From Phallusia fumigata (lineage: Eukaryota > Chordata > Ascidiacea > Phlebobranchia > Ascidiidae), in assembly GCA_008931825.1 (NCBI GenBank), contig QXVZ01019670.1, positions 1 through 31,379 on the forward strand: DNA of 31,379 bases. Direction: 5' to 3'. Under the pieces are notes generated by a model. That model ran no database searches, was not told the origin of the DNA, and saw only the letters and a program-made list of their open reading frames with translations. Of this stretch, positions 11,001 through 21,658 are shown piece by piece. Both the position numbers and the translations under genes were made by a program. Within the stretch, counting starts at the first letter, position 1, and each line of letters opens with the position of its first letter.

Positions 11001-12082
11001 GGGTCAAAACCGCTTTTGTAGATTTTAAATTATGTAAAACTTTTATTGGGATTAGTAGACTCTCCCAAACCCTTCCGCTTGCGAGTCCGCTGCCTTTGGG
11101 CTAAGAATGAATAAAGTAAGCTACCATCGAATATAATCGTTTTTTAAGAGCAGTTTGCAAGAGGAAAACGAATATCGATGCGAGTTCAAGAATGACTGTT
11201 TCATTTAACTCTCTTGCGCCACCATTATTTTATAAGGCTGTAAAAGGCACAGTAACGTTGCTGAAACGGAAAAGTGTCAATTTGTCGACGAATAAGTGCA
11301 ACCTATTTCACAATTCAATCAAACTTTTCTGTTTTGTTTTTCACAGATAATAAAGTTGCCCAAAAAGCTCTTCAAAACCGTTTGCTATATCCTGCGAAAC
11401 AAAATGTTTTATTCGGCAAAAAAGGTTTCGCCAAAAATGTTCAACCAAACTGGCAGTATAGAAAACATTTTTTGAGCTGCAGTAAAGACAGTAGTGGCTA
11501 TCTGAATTATTCCTCAATTGTATGACAAAAATTTAAATACCATGCTCTGTTTTAATTCAGGGACATTTATTGTGGCGTCTGATAACCACTTTGATTTCTT
11601 AATGTGGCAACCGAGAATGCCTTAAGAAGTCAGGAATCTACAATACAGTTCATCATTCATTTGATTTATTTCAGTTCTGTAGGAAGTGCAACCAGAGCAA
11701 GTGCCCTATGGTGCAACATTGTTAAGGGTTTTTGATAGGTGTGGCCGGCGATAGTTTATGTTATTTTTCAGCTGTATATTGTCACCAAAATTTAGTTGTA
11801 GGTGTCGACAAATTTTCCTATTTGTCAATATACAATTCTATAGGCTGGAACTTTTTTCGGCATACGTTGATTTGTTATTCTACACATTAAAAAACTTTAA
11901 TTTTCATCAACATTAGCAAGGTGGACAAGATTTGACTTAACTTTCAGATTACACAATTTTTATGAACTTTTGCTTGCATTTACTGTATTGGACAATAATT
12001 AACTGACACAAACACACACGCAAAAATAAATAAACTAAATTTTAACACATCTTGTCTGCAAAATGTTAATCACTTGTAATAT
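8065..12082. other. Noggin-FoxK divergent intergenic region
   Basis: About 4 kb with no recognised gene. On the minus strand, a donor-like AG|GTAAG at 8276-8270 and an acceptor CAACAG at 8081 could frame a short 5' UTR intron of Noggin. A small inverted repeat ACATCACT...AGTGATGT (9584-9591 and 9607-9614) could form a hairpin too short for a typical miRNA precursor. CATAGGCGCC at 8598 matches the end of the FoxK-intron transposon, but no partner end was found. Cis-regulatory elements for both genes are expected here but cannot be named from sequence alone. Confidence 0.4.
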
Positions 12083-12090
12083 TGACGTCA
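12083..12090. promoter_or_regulatory. CRE-like palindrome upstream of FoxK
   Basis: TGACGTCA lies 83 nt upstream of the FoxK ATG, where a proximal-promoter CREB/ATF site would be expected. It is one of five copies of this 8-mer in the window. Confidence 0.4.
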
Positions 12091-12172
12091 CTAGACGAAC
12101 GGCCACCGGAGGCACTATACGCCTTGTTTTCGTTTACAACTCGAACTCAACGTGGCTGGCGCTTGTGGCAAA

Positions 12173-15100
12173 ATGACTGCTGAAATATCTACTGGTATGG
12201 TAATTCCGTCAGCTCCACAGTCGCTTGAGAGTGATCATTTCGCTAATGATTCATTCGGTAAGGTTATCGGAAAGTTGTCGGGTACAAATTTCGACTATCC
12301 GATTGTTAAAGACAAAGTAGTCATTGGAAGGAACAGCTCTCACGGCAAAGTAGATGTAAATATCGGACATTCATCGTATGTATCGAGAAAGCATCTGCAG
12401 ATTACACACGAAAGGGGCAGATTCTTTTTGATTTGCCAGGGCAAAAATGGAGTGTTTGTTGACGGACAGTTTCAGCGTCTAGGTGCGCATCCCATGCCGC
12501 TAGACAAAACGTGAGTACTGTTGTTGATATGCGGGCGTAGTTAAAGCAGCGAAGCGTTACTGAATTTCGATTCCCGATTGGCCGAGACGCGTCACGTGGT
12601 ACGCACGTAAACAAACTTGCAAAAATGGCCTCGTGGTTCAGAGAAAAACATTGCGCAACACATTACGTTTATCGCATTTTAACGAATACTCTATATTTAA
12701 TCCAAGTTTATGTTGCATTTATCGCATTGAATTTTCTACATTTTAATAGATCTTCACAATTTAGGTATTTTGCTGGACAATAATAACTTGACAGTACACA
12801 GTGTTACAACAAATAATAAACACATTAAAAAAGCACCTATTTTATGAAATTCTTAAACTAAATGTTTTAATCCTTTGTTATAAATAAGAATGTCCTGGAT
12901 AAGCAATATTTAAACCTCCAACCGCCGCCATGTTTACCAACGATCACTGTCCTTTGTTACAAATATTTGTTTTTGTATGCACCATGATCAAAACATGCTG
13001 TTCCAAATACTAAACAATATTTATTTGTTGTATCTTTATTGCATTTATGGAAAAACTAAAGGTCACACAAACCTTAAAGTTAAGTTGTTTAAAGTTAAAC
13101 CAAATTTTTGCAGATGTGTTATTCGATTTCCAAGCACAACAATCAAATTAAGTTTTAGTCCATTTCCCACTGAAGTTTCATCTTACAACAGTGTAAAGGT
13201 AATCTGAATAGAGATTCTCAACACATGGATTTTAGTGATCTAAGAGTTTTTATTAAAAAAAATTGTTAAATGTTGCAGGAATCTGAAGTGTCACAAGAAA
13301 CAGTTGACAGTGAAACCAAACCTGTTTTGTTGCAATCTCATACAAACTATTTGGACAAAAGTCGTTTATATGATGACCCATCATCCAGATTTAAAAATGT
13401 TTCCTCCCCACCAATTGTTAGCAAACACAGCAAGCACATTGCCGCTTTTGAATCCAGAGGTTTTCTGAGTGCACCACCATCACCTACAGGAACAATAAGG
13501 TTTAAATGTTTTTTTTCACCAGACATCTTTAAATTTTGTGATAATTTCATCTAACTCAAATTAGGTAACCTTCCAAAGGGGACACATTTGTTGTTGTTTT
13601 TTCTGGCTAACACTGTTTTATTTTCCCATTTGGTCACAAAAATGTGTTCACCATTTTAAACATTCACACACATAGATGAGTGTCTGAAATTTTAATTTAT
13701 AAAGTATCAGTATTTAAGATTAAAGTGATGGGATTGATTGTGACCCAGTAGGTATTTTAAAATTTACAAACAATTTCCGGCGTGCAAATTGTTGTTTTTC
13801 GATGATTAAACATTCCTGGCTATTCTACAATAACCAGAGTATTGAACCCAATCTTATAAAAATTTTGTCAAAATAACATACAGAATTTCAAGATGTAACT
13901 GTGGTTAATTTCGGCGTTACATTGACTCTCTTGTGTCTGTGAAGGCCATTTGCAACAATATAAAGTGAATTTTGTACACATGTTTACATGGCATTTTAGA
14001 TTTAATAATGCCAGCTCTGATTACCTGATATAAATAGTCAATTTCCCAACCAGTGTTAACCTAGACTGCGATGGTTAATATTCTGAACAAAAAAATTGTT
14101 GTTGAGGAAATTGTGGATACTATTTATTCATGGGATTAATGCAAGGGACCAATATAAACTCGGATCGAAATCCACCTTTAATGCAGGAGTAAAAAAGCGG
14201 GAGACCTAATGTTACATATTAAGTCACTATTTTGGCTTGATATCTATATATTTTGTTTACAGGTCCATTTGTTGAAAAATATTACCCCTGTATAAAAATA
14301 TTTATATATGCTGCTCTTATTGACTGTCTGAATTAACAATAATTTCAAAGTACAATAACTGGGTAATATAAAATAGTTGTTTTCAATCTAGTGGGTGATT
14401 TCCCTATTAATGTCTAAACAATGTCAGACACACGGTTGTTACAATTGCGACTGTGACTGTCGCGACTGTGAATGGCATTCATCAATGCAAAATTTGTAGG
14501 AATTGGGCAGGTTCATTTACACACAGTTTTAGATAAAGTAATATCAGTTCCAATTACCCAATATAAACAAAATATTTGGAGTTGAATCTGCATTGAAATA
14601 TCTCTAAGGATTTGACAAGTGCTTTGGTGACTAAGATCAAGCTATAATTGCACAGGGGTAACTGAATATGGTATCTGTTGAAAATATCATTAATGTGTTG
14701 CATAGGCGCCGAGTTTTGCAAAAATGCAAGGTGGCAGATGTACGTCACAACGCCAAGTATTGTGACGTCACACACGTGAACAACAGCAAGAGTCGCGCTA
14801 TCCCAACATACGTGACAGTTGCTATAACACTTCCTTGGCTGGTTATTCACTTAGCTTGTAAAAAATTTCATTACGTACAAGCCATACTGAACTGGTACAT
14901 TGCGGCGATCAAACTACACTCATAAGCGTTTGAGACACACGTGGGAACAAAACAAAGTTTAGTACGGTGCACAGGTATCTACGCGTATCAAGTCACATGG
15001 CCCTGAACACGTTTGTTAAACGATGGTTCTCTTCTAAGACAATCCAAAATTACAAATCCATCGTGGTTCGTCATATGCATGAAAACTTGTGTTCGAACGA

Positions 15101-17706
15101 ATGTAGCCACAAAAGGTCTTACGGTCGTTTCGTTCGGAATCTATGTCTACATTCCTGTTCTTGCATATTCCTTAGTTGTAGCTTAACACACGTACATAAA
15201 AACATTACGAAAGCATTTCGCTATTTGAAGGCAAGCGTTACATAAAATATTACAGTTGTCATCATCTCTTACTACAGCATAACCGGATTGTAACGTAACA
15301 ATGGCTAACAATTCACCAGTAAACAATCGCATGTTTGACGACATAAACAACGTAAAACGCCGCCAAAGCCTTTCAGATTTTGTGTGTTCAGTTTTTCCAC
15401 CTTATGAATAACTTGTTACGCCCCTGCTCTGTGCAAATATTGACGAACTTGCACAAGATTTCTACAAACAGATCGAAAAATGCAAGGTGGCGGCCACCGT
15501 GCTTGAAAAACCCAAGGTGGCCGCGCCACCCCGCCACCGCGTACTCGGCGCCTATGATGTGTTGTAATGTATGTGCAATGGGAATATGGAAAACACCACT
15601 TTTCCAGATTTTATTTGATTTTATTAGAAGTGTTTACACCAAAGATTTAACTTGGTGGTGATTTACTTACAGTGCTGTCAATTCCTGTCCATCAAGCCCA
15701 AGAAGTCGACCATCACACTATGAGCAGGTCACAGAAAACCTAAATGCAGCAGCTTCTGCAATTGCTGCCTCTGTAAGTATAGGTGTTTTTATGGGTCCAC
15801 TTTCATGAAGGGGCACATATTGTTTTAACTCTGTTTTTTCAATATTTTTTTTTTGTCTAAAGCGAGTTTGTTCCCATGTTTTGATCATGAATGAGTTGTT
15901 TAAAAATTTTCACACAAGATGGATGGGTATCTGTAGTTGTTCACTGACAACTTTTTACCCCAATTCACCCATCGGTTCACCCACAAGCCCCAAAATGTAA
16001 AATTTTTAAAACGGCAATGTTTAAGTAAGTCACCTAGAAGTTTCCTATTTTAATAGTTGATGCAATGCAAAGTCTTTTTCAATGATTTTTAGGCTTTAGT
16101 TTGGTTTCACCCAGTTTTTTACTTTTTGATCCCCAAATATTCAGGTTTTTGTTTGCATGAGTTTGTTCCGGTGTTTGGTCAACAGAGAGTTGTTTAAATT
16201 TCTTTAAATTTTTACACATGATAGATAAAATGTTAGCCTGGTCGGTCAAGTATTTAACCTTACAGCTGCAAATACTTGTTTAAACGCTGACGGTTTTGCC
16301 CAAATGCAAAACAACCTGACGCGAGGGAGTGATTGACGAGTTCATAGGTTGATAACTGGCTGCATTCACACTTAAACGGGCATTTGTTCAGTGCGGTATG
16401 GTGAGCGTTTCGCTGATTAAAATTAAGCGGTGTTGACTTTAATATGTTTGCTGTTTTGCGAGGTAGAAGACCATGCGGCACAGCAATTTATTTATTCGTT
16501 CATACACGCAACACCTCCTAACATGTATAAAGAAATAATCCTTTTTATGACAGACAAATCCCAGCTGTTGATACTACACCCCTTCTTTATGTGATTGCAT
16601 AGTGTTAATTGAGATACATTTGCTAAATACTGGTGTAAAAGATAATACGTTACAATAACATTGCTCTCATTTACAGTTGCACTCTCTTGTACATTAGCAT
16701 GTAAGCTTATATTTGGTTGGTCAAAAAGTGCAATGTTGTTGTTGGATTTACAATGCGTTACTGAAACCGTGTTGGAAAAGGTCGTTTAGAGTTTGCGGTT
16801 TACTACGGCTCGGCCAAAGGTCGCTGCAGGTCAAACTAATGGTTAGTATGCCTGTGGGGTTTAATTCATGCTTTTGACATTAAGATTGAAATTGACATGA
16901 TGTAAGAAATAATTTAGTTACATTATAAATGTAAATCTTTATTTTTTGTTTAAAATTGTAAAACTGATTTTTAAAAACTGATAATGTCTTAAAAACATCA
17001 CTACCATTCAGAAATTGCATGTGCATGGGGACCCAAAGGTTATCCCAGCAGAAACAATCATGTTATAAAATGCCAAGGGATTTCGGGACCCAATGTAATG
17101 TGGGCATTGAAAATATATTCAATGTGATATAAAAATGGTATATGGAGAACATTATTTTAAGGTGGTAGTGTATGTGGAATGAAAATATGGAAAACGCCAC
17201 CTCTCTAGTACTTGGTTGGTCAACAAGTGCAACATTATTGTTGATTTTATAGTGCAACTGATCACATCCTGTATACATCACTACCATTCAGCAGTTTCAT
17301 GGGGACCCATAGAGTTATGCTTGCAAGGAATATGTCATACCCATACATAAGTTATAACATGTCAAGGGAAGTAGGGACTCAATGTAATGTGGGTATTGAA
17401 TGTCCAATGCAATAATAGAAATGGTACATGTGGAACACATCATTTAGGGGTGGTAGTGTATGTGGAATAAACCTTGGAGAGTGCCACTTCTCCATTTGTT
17501 AGTCTCAGTTGCTGCCGTATTGTCAGTATAGATCATTACTCTGCAGTTATGTATCATAAACACAACACCTCCCAACGGCGAGAGAATGTTTGTTTGTTGT
17601 TTAAATTAAGGATTGTGAATTAATCTTTCAGGTTGTTGAAGATAATGGCAACACAGAAGGAGTTGATTCAAAGCCTCCTTATTCGTATGCACAATTAATA
17701 ATACAG
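12173..17706 (+). CDS. FoxK: FoxK forkhead transcription factor, 5' part (FHA exons to start of forkhead)
   Basis: Five exons join in frame: 12173-12510, 13114-13198, 13279-13499, 15673-15772, 17632-17706 (273 residues). All have GT-AG borders. The FHA domain (about residues 40-128) shows VVIGRNSSHGKVDV (49-62), SSYVSRKH (67-74), KNGVFVDGQFQR (91-102) and CVIRFPSTTIKLSF (114-127), matching FOXK1/2 more closely than other FHA proteins. Exon 3 carries the FOXK signature APPSPTGTI, and exon 4 NSCPSSPRS with an Ala-rich tail. Exon 5 ends SKPPYSYAQLIIQ, the first 13 residues of the forkhead DNA-binding domain. FOXK proteins use FHA to bind phosphorylated partners and forkhead to bind DNA, repressing metabolic and autophagy genes with Sin3 (family knowledge). 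The ATG at 12173 is the first in frame; an in-frame GTG at 12152 is not a credible eukaryotic start. The remainder of the forkhead domain is missing. Confidence 0.95.
12578..12598. promoter_or_regulatory. CpG-containing motif pair in FoxK intron 1
   Basis: An inverted CCAAT (ATTGG, 12578-12582) lies 10 nt from an E-box in GTCACGTGGT (CACGTG 12593-12598), in a CpG-rich patch unlike the AT-rich intron around it. The flanked E-box resembles sites of bHLH-ZIP factors such as USF or TFE. It may be an intronic promoter or enhancer element. This is inference only. Confidence 0.25.
13569..13581 (+). repeat. Hairpin repeat head, FoxK intron 3
   Basis: CCTTCCAAAGGGG followed by ACACATTTGTTG is a degraded member of the hairpin family seen in each following FoxK intron. 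It starts about 70 nt past the exon 3 donor. Confidence 0.4.
14701..15556. mobile_element. Complete non-autonomous hAT-type transposon (element A)
   Basis: The element is 856 bp long with perfect 14-bp terminal inverted repeats, CATAGGCGCCGAGT (14701-14714) and its complement (15543-15556). An exact 8-bp target duplication ATGTGTTG abuts both ends (14693-14700 and 15557-15564). The 8-bp duplication and short TIRs are hallmarks of the hAT superfamily. A subterminal motif CAAGGTGGC recurs near both ends (about 14728, 15482, 15511), as expected of transposase-binding repeats. The interior has more CpG than the flanking intron and no frame resembling a transposase, so it must be mobilised in trans. 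It lies in FoxK intron 3. The perfect TSD implies a fairly recent insertion. Confidence 0.85.
15793..17207 (+). repeat. Long intronic repeat, copy A
   Basis: About 1.4 kb that recurs as copy B at 18030-19783. It starts with a hairpin head (15797-15813) and contains two tandem subunits with a 295-nt period beginning GAGTTTGTTCC (15864 and 16159). A unique middle follows (including CGCAACACCTCCTAAC and GATAATACGTTACAATAAC), and the tail ends in a block with GTATGTGGAATGAAAA and GCCACCTCT. The two copies align end to end with many substitutions, so the duplication or transposition is old. No TIR, TSD or transposase was identified, and the family is unknown to me. Confidence 0.75.
17215..17490 (+). 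repeat. Tandem partial copy of the repeat tail
   Basis: Directly after copy A, the tail block repeats in diverged form: GGTTGGTCAACAAGTGCAA, CATCACTACCATTCAG, GGGGACCCATA, CAATGTAATGTGGGTATTGAA and GGTGGTAGTGTATGTGGAAT occur in the same order. This indicates local tandem duplication of roughly 250-280 nt. Confidence 0.65.
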
Positions 17707-17890
17707 GTGATGTAAATTTTTGTTGATACATACATACAGATGATTAATTACAGGAACATCACCTACATGGCATTTATACATGTGAAAATACCGCTTTTTT
17801 GTCAATAACATTTAAAATTTGTTGTTATCTTTGCAGCAACCACTTTTTCACAAAACAAAGGTTTGAAATACCTAACCTAAAAATGTAATT

Positions 17891-17940
17891 CCTCTTCCAA
17901 GAGGTTACATATTGTTGTGGATCCCCTTCCTTAAGGATCC
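17891..17940. repeat. Two hairpins after FoxK exon 5
   Basis: CCTCTTCCAAGAGG (17891-17904, 6-bp stem) and GGATCC...GGATCC (17919-17940) lie just left of the gap. The first is followed by TTACATATTGTTG and so belongs to the same hairpin-head family as at 15797, 18039 and 21659. Confidence 0.5.
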
Positions 17941-17964
17941 CAAACTTCCACGACTGGTAGATGC

Positions 17965-17965
17965 N
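17965..17965. other. N marking a probable assembly gap inside FoxK
   Basis: Coding sequence left of this base stops 13 residues into the forkhead domain. Coding sequence right of it is already in the C-terminal region. The flanks do not overlap each other, unlike at 233, so sequence is probably missing, not duplicated. A lone ambiguous base cannot explain the loss of some 80 forkhead residues. Confidence 0.75.
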
Positions 17966-20900
17966 TCCTGGAGGAAATCCTATCATGAATTCTGGGTTGC
18001 CTTTTATGGTTGCCGGTGAGTTACAAAGAATTATGGTTCCCCTTCCACGAAGGGGACACACATTGTTTTTACCCTATTTTTTTTCCTTATTTCTTTTTTC
18101 TGTCTAATGCGAGTTTGTTCCCACGTTTTGGTCAAGAAGGTGTTGTTCAAATTTTCACACATGATAGATGGTTATCTGAAGTTGTGCACTGTCAATTTTT
18201 TACCCCAATTCACCCATCGGTTCACCCACAGGCCCCCAAAATGTGAAATTTTCAAAACGGTAATATTTAGCAAAGTAAGTCACGTAGAAGTTTCTTATTT
18301 TAATAGTTGATACAATGCAAAGTATTTCAAATGATTTTTTGGCTTTAGTTTGGTTTCACCCATTTTTTTACTTTTTTATCCCCAAATATTCATTTTTTGT
18401 TTGCATGAGTTTGTTCCAACGTTTTGGTCAACAAAGAGTTGTTCAAACTTCTTCTAAGTTTCACACATGATAGATGGGTATCTGAAGTTGTGCACTGGCA
18501 ACTTTTTACCCCAGTTCTCCCATCGGTTCACCCACAGGTCCCCAAAACGTAAAATTTTTAAAACAGCAATATTAAACAATGTAAGTTACACAATAGTTTC
18601 CTATTTTGATGGTTGATGCAATGTAAACTATTTTAAAGTATTTTGTGACTTTAATTTGGATTCACCCATTTTTTACCTTTTTAACCCCAAATTCGATTTT
18701 TTGTTTACAAGCCCTTTGCTTCATACATACTAAACCAAATGTATTAAAATTTAAAATGTACATATGTAGGGTGCTTTTCATTGGTTGTTTAAAATTTTAG
18801 CATGATCGGTCAAGTATTTACCCTTACAGCTGCAAATACGTGTTTAAAAGCTGACTGTTTTTCCCCAATAAAAAACGACCTGACGCAGGGGAGTGATTGA
18901 CGAGTTTAGGACACAAGCAACCCGCTCAGCGGTTGGTAACAGGCTGCTATTTCACACAGAAACGAGCGTTTATTTGGTGTGGCCAGGCGGCCATTTTGCT
19001 GAATAAACTTAAGCAGTGATAACTTCAGTATGTTTGTTGTTTTGCGATGTAGAAGAGAGTGGGGCACTGCAATTTATTTGTTCGTTTGTACACGCAACAC
19101 CTCCCAACATATATAAAGAGATTTTTTTTGACAAACGAATCCCAGCTGTTGATACAACACCACTGCTTTATGTGATTGCGTCGTGTTAACTAAGATGTGT
19201 TTGCTTAATATCGCTGTAAAAGATAATACGTTACAATAACTTTGCTCTCATTTACATTTGCACTCTCTTGTACAGTAGCATGTAAGCTTATATTTGGTTG
19301 GTCAAAAAATGCAATATTGTTGTTGGATTTATAGCGCATTGCTGAAACCACGTTGGAAAGGGTCGTTTAGAGTTTGCAGTTTACTACGGCCTGACCAAAG
19401 GTCACTGCAGGTCAAACTATTGGTTAGTGTAACTGTGGGGTTTAGTTCATGCTTTTGACATTGAGATTGAAATTGACATGATGTAGGAAATGATTTAGTT
19501 AAATTATAAATGGAAATCTTTACTTTTCAGTTTGTAAAACTGATTTTTAAACCGATCACGTTCTAAAAACATCACTACTATTCAGAAATTGCATGTGTGT
19601 GGGGACCCATATGTTTATGCTAGCAGAAACAATCATGTTATAAAATGCCAAGGGAATTAGGGACCCAATGTAATGTGGGTATTGAAAATATATCCAATAT
19701 AACAAAGAAAATGGTATATGTGGAGAACATCATTTTGAGGTGGTAGTGTATGTGGAATGAAAAGGACGCCACCTCTAGTTGTTTTTGTAAGCACTGGCGC
19801 CCACTTACGGGGAGGCCGGGAGGCGCCGCCTCCCCGTGTTTTTGAGGTTTAGTTAATCCAATCCCGCAATAAAACTTTTGCGTTGATCTATTAGTTTTTA
19901 AGCACATGTTTCAAACTTTGTCTCACCAGCATTATACACAAGTACAGCGGCTCACAAGCACGTAGCGTCATCAACTTGAACCCCAGTGTTAACTTTTACA
20001 TGTTCACATTCGCATGTAACAAAAGCACAATGGTACGAGGAATGTTTGTCAACAAAAAAAAACATTACCGCCGAGTCCCCTCGCTCTATTTTTATTCGGT
20101 ATTTACGACATAATGTCCTTTATTGAAAGAGTGAAAACCAAAGTTGTTTTCATAGGTCGAACACCTGTTAAGCCCATCACCCAGACAACGCTTTGCAACA
20201 GAAATACGCAATTCTTAGGTTACCTTGCAGTGACGCAATCTGTTTGTAGACGATTAACGTTGACAAGACGCATTTATTTTCGAGTATATTTTGCGGTCAT
20301 ATGTCACCTAGGTTAAAATGCCAGTCAGTTTTGCTTACAACGTTATTCCTAAGGTTCAAGCGTTGTACTGTGTTCTGGGTGCCACAACTAAACAGCCATG
20401 TGCAAACAGCTGTCGGCAAAATTTGTTTAGCCGTCGAAGATGTCTTTTCCCACCGTGTGATAATAACTTTGCCTCTGCACATAGGTGATATAACGCAACG
20501 ATTGGCGAGCTTTGTTATGTCACAATGCGCTTTTTTTAATAACAGAGTGGTATGAAACGGACAAGTAGAAAGGCATTACATCACACATTGGGCAAGGCAT
20601 TGCGACTGACGAATTTACGTTTTTGCCACTATGCAATGTAAATAAGTTCTGCCTCCCCGCCGATTTTAGAAAGTGGGGGCCTATGTTTGTAAGTGATGCA
20701 AAAACTGTGCTTTCAATACTGCAAACTGCAGAAATGTGGTAAATCTAGCTTTTTACGTATAAATCCACAGATTTTTTGGCATAAAAAATTTGCTAGTGTT
20801 AATGTAAACGGGATAAAAATTTAGTAAACTTTAGTTTGGGTCATTGTGGTTTGTTTTTATCTGCTTGACCCTATAGCTCTAGTCTACCCCACTAGCCCCT

Positions 20901-21643
20901 AAATAGGTAAAATTACTAAACATTACTAAACAATGTCCGAATTTGGTGAAATTTGGACAGTTTGTATAACATATCATTGTGGTGCTTTGATTGCTGTTTT
21001 TTCATGATAGAATCATCAGTTTCCACACTAGCCCCTAAAGTGGGTTAATTTTTCAAACCCCGTGCAAGTTAGATGAAACTTTGACAGTTTGTAAAACATG
21101 TCTGTGTGATGCATTGATTTCTGTATTTAACTACTATTTCTGGTGGCAACTTGCAAGTCTTACATAAAATGCAAATATCTACTTCTGTTCTGTACATATA
21201 TTCTTGGTACCCAACAACTAATCTACAATATTGCATGTGTTGGGACCCATGCGTTTCTGCGTGCAGAAACAATAATGTCAAAAAAGCTTAGGTAACTGTC
21301 TGGCCCAAAGTAAAACATATTACGGACTATATATATATCTGTTTCTAAATTGGGTAACAATGTGTATGGAATGGCAAGCGTCGATTCTTGTTTTTTAATA
21401 TTTAGTATTGTTAGGCATTTGAAACATAAACATATTTATCATGAATGTTTTCTGTGGCTTTTCTTTGCCTAAAAAATAAGCAGCACATTTGCTAATAATC
21501 AACAAATGGTTTCAGGCAATCAACCACTTCTCATGAAACGAATATCGGAATCCAATGATTCTGATGTCACTGCAGCCAAGAAGTTACGTGCTGAAGGTAT
21601 GAATTCAAATTTTTTGTCACAGACAATTGATTTATCCAAATAG
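17966..21643 (+). CDS. FoxK: FoxK, 3' part (C-terminal exons after the gap)
   Basis: A 5'-truncated exon at 17966-18015 reads PGGNPIMNSGLPFMVA and ends with one base before GTGAGT. It joins in phase to the exon starting at 21516, giving MVAG|NQPLLMKRISESNDSD and then AAKKLRAE. The basic KR and KKLR clusters resemble the C-terminal tail of FOXK2 (family knowledge; a nuclear localisation role is possible). Two endings are possible. Reading through past 21596 gives a further GMNSNFLSQTIDLSK and TAG at 21641-21643. Alternatively, AAG|GTATGA at 21596 is a donor to an exon I could not find. I favour the read-through because an AATAAA follows at 22006. The unusual 3.5 kb intron holds repeat B and transposon B. 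Confidence 0.75.
18030..19783 (+). repeat. Long intronic repeat, copy B
   Basis: This is the second copy of the 15793-17207 repeat. It begins 14 nt after a FoxK donor with hairpin CCCCTTCCACGAAGGGG (18039-18055). Subunits begin GAGTTTGTTCC at 18111 and 18407 (296-nt period). The second subunit is more complete than in copy A and accounts for much of the extra length. The tail ends GGACGCCACCTCTAG and is immediately abutted by the target duplication of transposon B, which therefore inserted later. Confidence 0.75.
19792..20685. mobile_element. Complete non-autonomous hAT-type transposon (element B)
   Basis: The element is 894 bp. An exact 8-bp target duplication TTTGTAAG flanks it (19784-19791 and 20686-20693). 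Imperfect TIRs CACTGGCGCCCACTT (left) and CATAGGCCCCCACTT (right, reverse complement) match at 12 of 15 positions, and both ends then carry CGGGGAGGC. Just inside the left end is a perfect 10-bp inverted repeat, ACGGGGAGGC (19807-19816) with GCCTCCCCGT (19828-19837), a likely hairpin. No transposase frame is present, so it is non-autonomous. Size and TIR sequence suggest kinship with element A. It lies in the last FoxK intron at the edge of repeat B. Confidence 0.8.
20892..21163 (+). repeat. Degenerate tandem repeat, 136-nt period
   Basis: Two units begin CTAGCCCCTAAA (20892 and 21028). They share GAAA..TTTGACAGTTTGTAAAAC-type sequence and a following GATTTCTGT/GATTGCTGT block. They are well diverged. 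Confidence 0.45.
21228..21385 (+). repeat. Diverged fragment of the repeat A/B tail
   Basis: ATTGCATGTGTTGGGACCCAT, then GCAGAAACAATAATGT, and finally AATGTGTATGGAATGG occur in the same order as in the tails of copies A and B (compare 17014-17180). Confidence 0.5.
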
Positions 21644-21658
21644 GGCTCAAGTATGGGT

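Noticed and set aside
12152..12172. GTG at 12152 as the FoxK start
   Set aside because: An ATG follows in frame at 12173, and eukaryotic nuclear genes rarely start at GTG.
14668..15245. Open frames inside transposon A as a transposase
   Set aside because: Under 100 residues each, with no DDE, BED or hAT motifs.
20113..20555. Open frames inside transposon B as a transposase
   Set aside because: They are short, lie on both strands and show no transposase motif.
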